DNA of 64,000 bases from Diplonema papillatum (GCA_030068145.1 JAPJBO010000512.1:90001-154000), one strand, 5' to 3'. Positions 1-9,984 are shown, numbered from the stretch's first letter. Notes: generated by a model not told the origin, from the sequence alone. Program-made: numbers and translations.

Positions 1-1020
1 GTCTTTTTTTCCCGACGACGTGTCAGACTAGCCTACCCGAAGGCACATGATTTCTTTTGGCAGGTTTACTCTACCTTTTTTTTTCCGCTGTGTGAGTCCC
101 ACAGTGTGACGGTGTTGCGGTCGATCGTTTTGTTTTCCGCTTCCGTTCCCCAAAAAACCGCTCCTCTACTCTTTTCCACCGCATTCCGACGTTTTCCCCC
201 GGTTTTTTTTTTTGTGTTGCAGATCTTTCGTTGTGGACTAACCAGAGCGGACGTTTTTTTGCTCGCTTTTCTTCTCATTTTTTTTTTTTTTCCAACTTTT
301 TAAACTGGTTCGGGTACATATAGATGGATTTTGATTCTGGGAACATAGGAGCGGGCGTGCAAGGTTGCAGTGATTACCGCCGGTGAGGGTAGTTTTGTTT
401 GTCCTTTGTGCGGACACACTTTTTTTCGTACGCTTTCGGCTGGTCTGGGGGCGAGACTCGGGAGACCGGTGCCGACAACCTGTGTTCTAAGGTTCTTCCT
501 CTTTTTCGTCCCCAACGCGAACTTGTGTCAGGCTAGCCCGACCGACCGGGGCCAACCCTTGCAAGATGGCAAGGAAGCCACACACCATTGTCCCAATTTT
601 CGGGGTGGCGGCCTTGCTCCTTTTCTTTTCTTTTTTTTAGCACGTCCGCGCTGGAGGCTGCATGGAATCCCCGCTTCTGCTTTTTTTTTTTTCCCCCAGA
701 GTGAAAGTTGTGAGGGTCCGGGGTTTTTTTGTTTCGAGTCAAAGTTCGCTTTTTTCTAGCATTTCTTGAGGGCTTTTTTTTTTTTTTTTCTTCACCATCT
801 AGTGCGTAGGTAGGGTTCTCTACCGTAAAAAACAAAAAACAAAAAGATTTTTTGAACCAGTTGTTTTCCTCTTGTCCCCCCCCCCCCTCGCATCCCGGAT
901 TCGTAGTAACTTTCTTTCGCTGTTCTTCCGCGCCCGTTCACGGTGCGGCCGAGCCTCAGGAGCTGGAGTTGAAGAAAGTGTGTCCGAGTCACACGCACCC
1001 GCCATAATTTTTTTTCGGTG
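1..1020. other. T-rich non-coding stretch, no gene seen
   Basis: Many homopolymer T runs of 7 to 14 bases are mixed with GC-richer sequence. Short open frames on both strands are low-complexity F/K tracts created by these runs. I see no recognisable domain, RNA or terminal repeat. Confidence 0.6.
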
Positions 1021-1024
1021 GAAT

Positions 1025-1150
1025 GCCCTTATATCCCGGTCAAAACAAATTTGTGCCCTTATATCCCGGTTCGGGATATAAGGGCACCAAATTTGTTTTG
1101 AACCGGGATATAAGGGCACACATTTGTTAGGGGCGGGATATAAGGGAAAT
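1025..1150. repeat. Foldback repeat with 'TTATATCCCG' arms
   Basis: Two copies of CCCTTATATCCCGG are followed by two copies in inverted orientation (CGGGATATAAGGG), giving a short foldback. The same motif, as CCCTTATATCCCAATGGG, recurs in every unit of the large tandem array at 33.2-40.7 kb. This looks like a related, older copy of one MITE-like family. Confidence 0.6.
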
Positions 1151-1155
1151 TTACC

Positions 1156-1600
1156 TTTTTTTTTTCACGGTACCAAACGCGTTTGTCAATCATTAAAAAG
1201 AGACGGTTGGCAGCGTATCCTGTGTGCACCACCAAAAAATGGCAACGCTACAAGTAGACCCTTGTTTTTTCCTTGAGGACTCTGTTGGACCCACAGCTGT
1301 CAGCCACAAGGTAGCCACTGGTGGTTAAGTGGGAGCCTCAAACCGTTGTGGCTAATCATGCAAAATTTTGGCAGCAAGGAAAACCCCGTGAAGCTAGCTT
1401 TTTTCGGCCAGAAAAATGCATCTGAAACACAGTTTCTGATGATTTTGACGGGGTTTTTTTGCGCCAGAGAATCGGAAACGGACTGGCTGCTGTTCGGTAT
1501 ATCCTGGGTTGCGCACTCTGTGGTCGGCATTGGGGGTTTTCCAGCTCCAGCTCTCAAGGCAAGGACTCCCACCGCTTTTTCTCAAGTACACTTTGGGGGT
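1156..1600. other. Intergenic sequence, nothing recognised
   Basis: Mixed-composition sequence between the foldback repeat and the duplicated cyclin tail. Open frames here have no recognisable domain. Confidence 0.5.
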
Positions 1601-1609
1601 CCTCATGTA

Positions 1610-2160
1610 AAGGAGTTGCTGCTGCTGCTGCTGCAGCGGCTGCTGCTGATGGTGGTGGATGCTGCTGCTGCTGCCGCCGCCGCTGGGAACGGCCGGGTTT
1701 GTTCAGATTCTCACAGGATGGTCTTTTCTTTCCCGTCCCTTTTCCGTCTTTCCCCATCGTCCCGCAGCGTTCACTGTGGTTTAGTCCCTTTTCGTCTTTC
1801 TTCAAGCCTCGGGCCCTCATCAGTTCGCGAAGGCGGCGCCGACCGGCGGGGCGAAGAAGGGCTGGTAGAAGAGGCTGGGGGTAGAGCTGGGGTTCGGCTG
1901 GGGGTAGAGGGGTTTTGCTGCTGCTGGTGCTGGTGGTTGGAGTACAGGAGGCCGCTGCTGCTGCTGGTGTTGCTGCAGCTGCTGCAGCTGCCTGCTGCTG
2001 CCGCCGCTGTGGTGGCGGTGGCAGTTGACAAGCGGGAGTGCAGGGACAACGGGAATGGCCGGAGTTGTTCAGATTCTCACACAGGATGGTCTTTTTTCTT
2101 TTCTTTTTTTTTTTCCGTCGCCTTTTTTCGTCTTTCAAGCCTCAAATGCACTCTGGGACT
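1610..2160 (-). pseudogene. Duplicated 3' end of the cyclin gene (non-coding copies)
   Basis: Positions about 1793-2058 repeat, with indels, the 3' end of the neighbouring cyclin gene (about 2130-2400). Shared parts are the terminal FYQPFFALPAGAAFAN-type coding, the CAG/CTG repeat tract and the HHSGGSSSS-like stretch. A shorter third copy with CTG repeats lies at about 1610-1720. The copies lack the cyclin box and PDZ segment and differ in frame, so they are partial duplications downstream of the gene rather than a second gene. CTG-repeat instability or unequal crossing-over could have produced them. Confidence 0.7.
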
Positions 2161-2178
2161 TCCCCGGGGGGGCCCTCA

Positions 2179-2252
2179 TCAGTTCGCGAAGGCGGCGCCG
2201 GCCGGCAGGGCGAAGAAGGGCTGGTAGAAGAGGTTCGGCTGGGGGTAGAGGG

Positions 2253-2289
<37 letters not shown>

Positions 2290-3651
2290 GTGATGGTTGG
2301 AGTTCAGGTGGCCGCTGCTGCTGCTGCAGCTGCTGCTGCTGCTGCCGCCGCTGTGGTGGCGGTGGCAGTTGACGCGCGGGAGGCAGGGGACGGGGATGAC
2401 CGGGGTTGCGGACATGGTCGAAGACCGAGCCGAGTCTACGCACGACAGCAGCTCCGAGGAACCCGCCGATCCTTCCTGCGAGCACCACGACGCCGCCGGA
2501 GGAAGGATGGGCAGCACCAGCGGCTGCATCGCCCGCACCTTCTGCCGCACCTGCTGGACGCCAACCAGCTGCTGCTGCTGCTGCTGCAGCTGCTGCATCA
2601 TCTGCAGCTGCGCCTGCACCTGCTGCTGGAGGTGCTGCGCCGCGAAGCATGCCTTCGCGGGTTTGATGACGCCTGAACTCGCGTTCGACGACGGCCCCGA
2701 CGATGGTGCGCCGCCGACGGACCGGCAAGCCGGGGTAGCCGCCGCCTGCACCGGCTCCGAAGCCCACAGCAGCGTCTGCTGCATCTGCGCGGCGGCCGCC
2801 GCGTTGGAGGCGAAGGCCTGCGCCAAGAAGTCGGGAGCCGCGGCAGCCAGGCTCTCTACGGGCGCCGCTGGGCCCGCGTCCACTTGCACCTGGAGGACCA
2901 CGGTGGTCCCAGCAGCCCGCACGGCTTGCACGAAGGCGTCTCTCGACGCGACGGGAACGCCTTGCACAGCGCACACGACCATCCCCCTCGACACGCCTGC
3001 CTTCGCCGCAAGCGACCGGGGGACCACTCCGCTGATGCGAGTGCCCGACGCAGCCAGCAGCACGCCCAAAGGCTCGCTGGGAGACGCCCTGTGCACCGGG
3101 ATCGTGAGGAACTGCACCGATTTCGCGGGGGCGAACTCGCCGGGGGGTGCAGTCTCCCGCTCGTTTTCGTGGCACGTCGCGAGGACTTCGGCGTACTCGT
3201 GCTCGGAGACGTGCAGGTTCCAGTCGGTGAGGGTGACGACGGCGGTTTCGAGCCGCGTCAATTCATCGCGGGTGGTCCCGCCGACTTCTGCGTACGCTGA
3301 GTTCGCGTAGTAAACGTCATCCCGCCACTTGATGGCGACAACGAGGCAAGCGAGGAGGACCCTGTGGACCGTGTTCGGGTTAAGCGGCACGCGGAGCCGG
3401 AGGATGTACACCAGCGCGATGATATACACTTCCTCCGAGCAGTCGAGGTTGCTTGCCCACCACGTCAAATACTCTGTCATCCCGATCGGCGGCGCGTTCT
3501 GCGCGTCGAACACGCCCCGCTGCCTGCCCTCCGTGTCCGGCCCCATCCACTTCTCGAGCTGCCGGCACACCCCTGCCAGCGGCACCGACATCCCCCTGCT
3601 GCGCACCAGCGCCTTCAACGTCGCATCCTTGTCCGCAACCTGGAGGCACAT
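2179..3651 (-). CDS. P/U-type (Pho80-like) cyclin fused to a PDZ-like domain and a poly-Q tail
   Basis: A single 490-codon frame starts at an ATG (3651) just after an A-rich leader. Residues 60-155 form a cyclin box of the Pho80/PCL (P/U) type: YLTWWASNLDCSEEVY, then ILRLRVPLNPNTVHRVLL, ACLVVAIKWRDDVYY, and a TDWNLHVSEHEY end. Such cyclins bind a CDK partner in phosphate or cell-cycle signalling. Residues about 183-257 (LGVLLAASG...ISGVVPRSLAAKAGVSRGM...V...VPVASRDAFVQAVR...VVLQVQV) read as a PDZ domain. The C-terminal half is low complexity: Ala-rich, several poly-Q blocks encoded by CAG/CTG repeats, a Ser tract and HHH-poly-Q. Cyclin-PDZ fusion is unusual. The cyclin call is good, PDZ is likely, and the CDK partner is unknown. 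An upstream exon cannot be excluded. Confidence 0.82.
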
Positions 3652-3654
3652 CTT

Positions 3655-4420
3655 TCTTCTTTTTTTTTTTTTTTTTTAGTGTCAGCAGGTTTTGCCAATC
3701 GGTCGCCTTCTGGCGAGGAGTTTTCTTTTTTTTTTTTTTTGCTTTTTTTTCTTCTTTTTTTTTTGCGGGTGGGTGTGTGGTGTAAGAGAGACCCCTTCTC
3801 GGTGCAAGCTTGTGAGTAAGCGGTGGCTTTGGAGAAGTGGAAAGAAGAAAAGAAGCGGTCTTACAGAAAAGAAGGTGGGTGTGTTTGTTGGGGGTGTACT
3901 TGAGAGAGATAGAGAGAGTGTGTGTGTGCGCTAGAGTGTGCGTGTGTGAAGCAAACTGTTTGGGTTTGCCGAAGGTAAATGGGTTTTTTTTTCTTCTTTT
4001 TTTTTTTCTGTTTTGGCTTCTTTGACGGTTGGAAAGAGAGTGGATGGAGTTTCTCTTCCTGTTTTTTTCCCTTCTTTTGTTTCTCAAGGTTCCTCTGGTT
4101 GGGGAGGACAAGGCTTTTTACTTCTTGTTGTTGAGAGCGTGTGTTTTCTTTTGTTTATTCCTGCAGGGGGTGAGGTCGATACTGGTGGTAGCGAGTCTTC
4201 TTCGCAAGAACTGGCGGGCTGTCTACGTCTTTTCACCACTTCCAGACGAACCTCCGTAGTGGTAGTTAATTCAAGCTCGCGGGTGTCAAGCTCGCGGGTG
4301 AGAGGCCAAATAATATGGTCGAAAGTGGTCTCCGTTTGCGATATTGGAAAGATCGGACACAAATCCTTGAAATGCATCCTTCACCGGGCAGAAATCGTGT
4401 TCCGAGCTCTCAAGACCTCG
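3655..4420. other. Upstream region of the cyclin gene: poly-T/A runs and GT-rich stretch
   Basis: Long T runs (3658-3678, 3722-3740, 3748-3774) are followed by a GA/GT-rich segment (3835-3960) that includes a GTGTGTGTG tract. This is the 5' flank of the minus-strand cyclin gene, so promoter elements may lie here, but no specific site can be named. No gene is supported. Confidence 0.5.
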
Positions 4421-4424
4421 ATAC

Positions 4425-4639
4425 CATGCAGGGTCAAAACCTTGTGTCTTTTTGGTAAATGGCCAAACCTTTTTTAACGGAAAAAAATTGGGTTTTTTAA
4501 ATTTTAAAATTTGGGAACAAACACTGCAGTATTTTTTGATGAAGTTGAGCAAAATCATTTTTTTCCAAAAAAAAAACCTTTGGGGGTCATCGGCCCCGCG
4601 GCAGCGTTTTAAAAAGACACAAGGTTTTGACCCTGCATG
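4425..4639. mobile_element. 215-bp TIR element (MITE) with 4-bp target duplication
   Basis: A perfect 29-bp terminal inverted repeat beginning CATGCAGGGTCAAAACC spans 4425-4453 and 4611-4639. The flanks carry a 4-bp direct repeat ATAC at 4421-4424 and 4640-4643. The interior is AT-rich and has no coding capacity, so this is a non-autonomous DNA element. The superfamily cannot be assigned. Confidence 0.82.
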
Positions 4640-4956
4640 ATACCTGAGATTTGCCAGTGGAGCCCCCCCCTTTTCCCAAATTAACTCTCGCCCCCTCGTA
4701 CTTAAGTATTTAAGCTTCTATAGCACGACCCAGCAGTCGCACTACTGAAATGTAGAAGCGCGGCACGGGTCACGGTATGGCTGAATAAGCGAGCCGGGCA
4801 CGTATCAACACAACACCTGCCCGAAGGTACAGCTCGCTGGCCCGTCTATATGTGAGTGGACCTTATGGTGAGCCAACTACATTGTGTGCGTGCGTGTGCG
4901 CGTGGAAGTCAATATCATGTCCCGAGCTTCTCCTACTGCCAGCATGCCGCATATCA
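4640..4956. other. Unassigned spacer
   Basis: A C-rich run and mixed sequence lie between two inverted-repeat elements. I see no gene or RNA. Confidence 0.5.
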
Positions 4957-5521
4957 TACATGGACGCCTAGGCCGGAGGCACGTGGTAGACGGTAGGCGC
5001 TTTTCACTTTTTTCAAAATCTGGGATTTGTGGTAGGCGCATGGTAGGCGCATGGTAGGCGCTTTTCCCAATGGAACTTGTTAGCGCGAAATTTTTCCCCG
5101 CGATTCAAGTGCGCACCGAGGTGTCCTAAGGGTCGTTTGTTTTACTTTACCTAGTAGAATTCCCCCGATAAAATCAATACACTTGGTAGGTGCATGGTAA
5201 GCGCTTTTTGGGCCTTCGTAGGCTCTAAAAGGCGTGGTGGGCGCTTGGTAGGCGCTTTTTGCTGCTCATTTCCTTCAAGATTGCATGGCTGCTAAGCCCA
5301 GGCCTTGAAAGTAGCCGAAGCCAAAAAGTAGCCTGAGATCTACTGGACCACCCATTGCCCAAAGCGCCTACCGCGCCTACCAAGCGTCCACCAACAGGAC
5401 TTTGGGGTTGGTAGGCGCCGAAAATGCGGAAAAGCGCCTACGAAGCGCCTACCATGAGCCTAAAAAGCGCCCTATGAAACGCCTCCCAAATTCACGCGCC
5501 TACGGTAGGCGTCCATCTATG
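4957..5521. repeat. Foldback element built from GGTAGGCGC motifs
   Basis: The left half (about 4960-5260) holds many copies of GGTAGGCGC and CATGGTAGGCGC. The right half (about 5360-5515) holds the inverted form GCGCCTACC. The outer ends are near-inverted (CATGGACGCCTA at about 4961, TAGGCGTCCATC at about 5506). The interior has no coding frame. The structure could form a long imperfect hairpin and is probably a non-autonomous foldback transposon. Confidence 0.65.
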
Positions 5522-5965
5522 GCATTTAAGTCAAATTCTGAGTGCGTGGGTCCGTCCAGAGAAAGGTCTATCACACTTGTTCAACATGCTGCAGTGTGGA
5601 AGTCAATATCCTGTCCCGAGTTTCTCTTGCTGCCAACATGCCGCATGTAAGCCGAATTCTGCCCATCGTGGGCTCCCATGTTTAGGTGCCGTTGCACAAT
5701 GCATTGCGTACCACACATCCAACAAAAGAAGCGTCGTGTCCACGGGCAGTAAAGCAGCGGATCTCCAGGGGCAAAGCTCCCGCCAAAGGCTACCTACGGA
5801 AGAACGCCATTGTTAACCAGGCCACTCTGGCAGAATCATTTGTGGCCGTCCCTGACAGGGCTATTCTGTACACCGGAGCTCAATCAAGCTGCTTCGCGTC
5901 GGGGCTATTCCTACTCTGCCACACCACACAACACCCACCCACGGCGTGACTAACCTTGTCCCTGT
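5522..5965. other. Unassigned sequence
   Basis: No domain, RNA or clear repeat structure is seen. Part of it (5595-5650, near CAATATCCTGTCCCGAG) repeats the sequence at about 4910-4955 that precedes the foldback element, so the flanks of that element are partly duplicated. Confidence 0.45.
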
Positions 5966-6360
5966 CCCTCCCAGGGAGCCACCCCGGAACTAGTCTAGCC
6001 CACCTGACGGTGGAGGCCCACCCGGCACGTACAAACACAACGTCCGCTCTCCAGGAATGCCCCCCCAAGTTGTGTGGCGGACAGTCTAAACTAGCAGTCC
6101 CAGGGCCTCTCCCCACCCACCTGTATGTGTTCTCGTGGTCACCGCTACCGCGCTGACCTTTCCCGAGAACACATCAAAAGCCCAAGTCAAAGGGTGTGGG
6201 CCTCCACCGTCAGGTGGGCTAGGCTAGTTCCGGGGTGGCTCCCTGGGAGGGACGCCTTAGCAGTCCCAGGGCCTCTCCCCACCCACCTGTACCCTGTATG
6301 TGTTTTCGTGGTCACTGCTACCGCGCTGACGTTTCCAGAGAACACATCAACCCAAGTCAA
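5966..6360. repeat. Compound inverted and direct repeat
   Basis: Sequence at 5966-6028 (CAGGGAGCCACCCCGGAACTAG, then CCACCTGACGGTGGAGGCC) recurs inverted at about 6198-6252. The segment at about 6089-6180 (CAGTCCCAGGGCCTCTCCCC to AACACATCAA) recurs in direct orientation at about 6259-6355. There is no coding evidence. Confidence 0.65.
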
Positions 6361-6700
6361 ATAACGAGCTGGCCCAACTTTACAGCTGCTTCTGTGATAG
6401 CAAAACTGACCAGGTTGTCAAAGTCAGAAAGGTTGCCACCGTGGTCTATTCGATTCAAAAAAAGCCACAGCACAAAATTTCAAAACCCATGTTCTTACCG
6501 ACGTACTTCTTGATGATCCGAGGTTTCTGCTCTTCGCACCTGCCACGGCAGAGTTTTCTTGCTGCGCGTTGCTGGCCGTGACCGCGGGAGCGGAAGTTGC
6601 GCCGGGAACCGAGGCAACGAGGTCCCCCGCGTGTAGGGGTCCGCCAGCTGTCCGCCGGACGGCACCCAGTTCAGGGTGCCGTGGGGGAAGTTAGCCTGTT
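6361..6700. other. Unassigned sequence
   Basis: No gene, RNA or repeat recognised. Confidence 0.45.
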
Positions 6701-7258
6701 AGTGAATGAACATGATCGTCAGGCTAATCTCCTCCCAAACACGCTGCCAGCGCTCTCTTTCGCGTTTGACAACTGAGGGGAACGCGTCAGTTAGACTTTG
6801 GCGGACACTTGCCGGCATGGCGGAGAACCCCCCCACCCTTGTACTTTTTGACGGACAGATGGCATAGCAAACCAGGGCTTTGTCCATAGGCCACTGTGCC
6901 GCCCCCCCCACCCCCCTTTTTATCCCGCACCACGTACTTGTCATACGTATGACAAGTACATGTACTTGTCATATTATGACAAGTACTATGACAAGCATGT
7001 ACTTGTCATATGACAAGTATGTACTGTGCCTGTGTACCCGCTGGTAGGGAACACTTCAAGGGGACCAGGTGCTGTCCATACCAAGGTGGCGGACAAACGG
7101 GGCAAACCATAAAAAATGAGGCCCAAGACCGCGCCCCCCCCATGCCGGACATCGTCCGCCAAAGTCTAACTGACACGTTCCCTTAGTGAATGAAGATGAT
7201 CGTCAGGCTAATCTCCTCCCAAACACGCTGCCAGCGTTCTCTTTCGCGTTTGACAACT
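6701..7258. mobile_element. Palindromic MITE flanked by a duplicated ~75-bp segment
   Basis: The core 6778-7184 has about 43-bp imperfect terminal inverted repeats (GGAACGCGTCAGTTAGACTT on the left and its inverse on the right). It is bracketed by direct copies of a 75-bp sequence (TAGTGAATGAA to TTTGACAACT) at about 6701-6776 and 7184-7258. Inside, 6941-7022 is a run of overlapping palindromes such as ACTTGTCATACGTATGACAAGT halves, able to form cruciforms. No coding capacity. Confidence 0.65.
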
Positions 7259-7268
7259 AATTGACATT

Positions 7269-7660
7269 CGTTGAACGCTTACGCCCGCCACTAGACCCAG
7301 ATTTACCTGTGTTTCGTGTACAGCACACTTACCTCCTTTGATCTATCGCAACTGGCAGTCTCCTCAAGCAGTTCCTACAAAACAGGTGCTAATACAAAAT
7401 ACTCGAGGGGCTGCCTTGTGCTTACTTCGAAGGAGGCTAGAGGGGGAGAAACAATACAACTACAAAATGGTCTTTTATGTTGAACGCTTACGCCCGCCAC
7501 TAGACCCAGATTACCTGTGTTTCGCGTGGGCTACAGCACGTTTACCTCCTTTAAGGAAGGAATGCTGTGTTGCCATAGCGGGGATTCCCACACTATACTT
7601 TGAGATTTTGCAGCTGGCAGCCTCCTCAAGTATCTCCTACAAAGCAGGTGCTGAGACAAA
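7269..7660 (-). mobile_element. AB-element derivative, order A-B-A (YR retrotransposon remnant)
   Basis: On the minus strand this reads as an A half (7660-7475, with about 62 bp of extra sequence), a B half (7475-7399) and another A half (7398-7269). A and B are the terminal-repeat parts of the YR retrotransposon at 44946-49609. The A-B-A order is what an internally deleted element lacking B2 would leave, or partial tandem integration. The ORFs are absent. Confidence 0.75.
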
Positions 7661-7661
7661 G

Positions 7662-8563
7662 CAAAGGAAGGACCGGTTGCAACGCCGGCAGCATCGGAGT
7701 GGACCAGTACGTGCTGCCCCTCTCTGTCGAGGCAAGGAAAAAGGTGTAATTGCTCGTCAGAACGGGTGTGTTCCGGTGCCCGCTGCCAACGCCCAGCGTA
7801 GCTAGGCTGCTTCATGGGTTAACCCCCCCCCCTTAAATGGACGGGGGCCGACACGCCATTTACGTCAAAAAGTGTCGTGGCTCTGTTTGTGCGCACAGCC
7901 GGCATAATTTTCTTCTTCTTTCTTCGTCCCGCAGCAGACGAGCTGCTCGTTGGGGGCTAACGAAGCAATGGCAGACGGCGTAAACCTAGCCGTGAGAAAG
8001 TGCGTGCTGATCCATGGGGCTCATGGATTCAAAAAAGTCCCAGTGCATGCATCACTACCGAGTGCAAATTTTGAACTCATTTTGAGTTCTTCGCAAACCC
8101 GGCGAAAGAAGCTCCCAGAGGGCAGAAATACCGTCCTGGGACACTGAAAACGAGTAAATGACGATCTCGCACTTATATACGATAAGAATTCCAACTGAGC
8201 ATGCGCTAAAAGCGAATTTTGGCCCGAGGTTTGGCAACATAGCCTCGAGTGCCGGGGGTAGTAACTGATCCAGGTGGGTTCGGTTGGAACTACATTCCGT
8301 CGATTGCAAACGTGTTCGATGCACCGTCTACATTGAACGTCGTCCGTGACGGTCTGTTACCTTCCGCCCGCACATTCGACGGCCGCCGCCTGTGGGTTGG
8401 TATGTTTTGTTCGAGACTGGAGGTCCTATGAACATGCAATGTGAATAGCCTCTATTCGAGCCAACCCGGCTTTTTCTTGCAACAATTATGAAACCGTATT
8501 GTTTTTTGGACTGGATAATAGTTCAGAGCAAGCCTTTTTTCCCTTCTGGGAAAATGCACAGGG
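7662..8563. other. Unassigned sequence
   Basis: Mixed-composition sequence without recognisable gene, RNA or terminal repeats. Open frames are short and have no domain. Confidence 0.45.
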
Positions 8564-8564
8564 G

Positions 8565-8760
8565 TGGCAGAGTGAGCGGGCGCCGGCCTTCAGGCCGGTC
8601 GGCCCGGGTTCGAACCCCGCCCCTCAGGTCGAAGATGGTTTTCGAGGTTTGTTGGGTTTCGGGGTCGAATGTGCCCGAAAATTGCGTTTTTGGCGGAGTT
8701 TCTCAGTATCTCGCGGTATTTGGGTCGCCCCGGGAAACGGAGTCGGGCGGCCGAACTTGC
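8565..8760 (+). mobile_element. tRNA-derived SINE (head plus body)
   Basis: The head starts at about 8569 with a pol III box A-like TGGCAGAGTGAGCGG, then a GC hairpin (CCGGCCTTCAGGCCGG) and a box B GGTTCGAACCCCG. A body follows (TTTCGGGGTCGAATGTGCCCG ... TTTCTCAGTATCTCGCGG) that recurs at 11930, 12385, 12776 and 13405. The anticodon arm does not fold as a normal tRNA (4-nt loop), so this is a SINE and not a tRNA gene. Confidence 0.7.
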
Positions 8761-8764
8761 CATC

Positions 8765-9340
8765 ACAGGCCAAACTTGCTACGAGAACCGAACTTTGCTT
8801 CACCAGAACTCAGCTGCGCCCGAACTTTGCTTCGTCTGAACTCAGCTGCGCCCGTACCAGAATTTAACATCGCCCGAACTTTGCAGCGCCCGAACTTTGC
8901 TTTGCCAGAACTTAGCTTCGCCCGAGCGTTGCTTCGCCCGAACTCAGCGAACTTTGCTCCGCCCGAACTTAGCATCACTCGAACTTATTATCGTCCAAAA
9001 CTGAGCTTCACCAGAACTTAGCTGCGCCCGAACTTTTCTTCGCCGGGGGGCGGCGGGGGGGGCGCCCACCCGGGTACCAGCGCCAAACTTTTCCCGCACT
9101 CGGTGGGTCGGGGGGTGTCCCCCCCCCGGGCACGAGCACCGACCTTGGCTTCACCCGGACTTTACCACCCTAGCCGAACTTCGCTTCGTGCCCGAACTGT
9201 TTTTTAGTACCAGCGCAGCCTGAGCGCTGAGCAACGCCCGAACTTAGCATCACTCGAACTTAGCTTCACCAGCATTGCCCGAACTTAGCTTCGCCCGAAC
9301 TTTACTGTTCCCCGAACTTTAACTGCTGCCTCCAGTCTCG
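8765..9340. repeat. Degenerate ~15-bp repeat cluster 'CCCGAACTTTGCTTC'
   Basis: Dozens of imperfect copies of CCCGAACTT(T/A)GCTTC, with variants such as ACCAGAACTTAGC, occur here. The same motif follows SINE bodies at 12015-12180, 12475-12610 and 12970-13125, so it appears to be the 3' region of the SINE family expanded by slippage. Translations are artefacts. Confidence 0.75.
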
Positions 9341-9375
9341 CCACGCGCCGGCCTTAGCCGAGCGCACGTACTTTT

Positions 9376-9410
9376 TAGAGTGAAAGTTCGCTTGAAACTC
9401 CGGGGTTTGA
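9376..9410 (+). repeat. Short dispersed 'TTAGAGT..AGTTCGCTTGA' motif, copy 1
   Basis: A short sequence beginning TTTTTAGAGTGAAAGTTCGC, followed by a CTCCGGGGTTT core, recurs with small changes at 14031, 28368, 49751, 54900 and 59883, always in plus orientation and usually after a T run. Confidence 0.6.
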
Positions 9411-9595
9411 AAGGTATGCGCTCAACACCGCACTGGTCCCGTCTGCGCCGTGTTTCGGTCCTTTAAGCCACGGACACATACGGCGGACCATCATCAGCGC
9501 GGAACCTGAGTGTCTGCAGACAGGACAGCGGTGTGAGTCAGGTTTTTCAGGCGGCTGTTCGTGGCTCGTCACAGCCAGGATTACAGTCTCACTGC
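9411..9595 (+). repeat. Dispersed R2 repeat, partial copy
   Basis: R2 is a repeat of about 230 bp that reads CTCAACACCGCACTGGTCCC, CGTGTTTCGGTCC, CCACGGACACATA, then GCGGCTGTTCGTAGCTCGTC. Here the 3' part of the unit is present. Other copies are at 10322, 10815, 26712, 42058, 42263, 42484 and 44505. No coding or tRNA-like feature was found in it. Confidence 0.75.
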
Positions 9596-9980
9596 GGGAA
9601 TGCTGCTGCGCAGTCGTCAAGCCACCCAAGAACCAGGTGGTTGGGGGGGGGGAAATCTTAGTTTCGTGTTCAGGCGCTACTTGCCTCTAAGTGTTTGATG
9701 CTAGCATCAAGTCTTCTTCGCGGAATGGGGGGGGGTGTCGTTGGACGGGAAGAAAACCCACCCTCCCTTCCCCCTGTGACCTTGACCAGACAAGCTTATT
9801 TCCGTAAGTCCCCTGGACGGGTATTTTCATCTTGCCCCTACGCAATGTAAGTGATAGGTTTACCCTGGATGGTTTGATTCCTCTTCGTTCTTTCTTGCAG
9901 TCATGACCAAGAAGTATCCCGCAGACTTTACGTCAGCGAACACAAAAGGCGCAGACAGATCAGTAAGCAGAATTCCCACC
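9596..9980. other. Unassigned, G-run rich
   Basis: Contains G homopolymers (9637-9652, 9727-9736) and a segment (about 9655-9730, TTAGTTTCGTGTTCAGGCGC) that recurs at 10999-11070 and 28777-28860. No gene. Confidence 0.5.
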
Positions 9981-9984
9981 CGTG

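Noticed and set aside
1459-1884. Ala/Arg-rich plus-strand ORFs over CTG repeats
   Set aside because: Low-complexity shadows of the duplicated cyclin 3' end.
8565-8640. Functional tRNA gene (anticodon TCA or CAG)
   Set aside because: The anticodon arm folds as a 6-bp stem with a 4-nt loop, the acceptor stem does not pair, and the sequence continues into a repeated SINE body.
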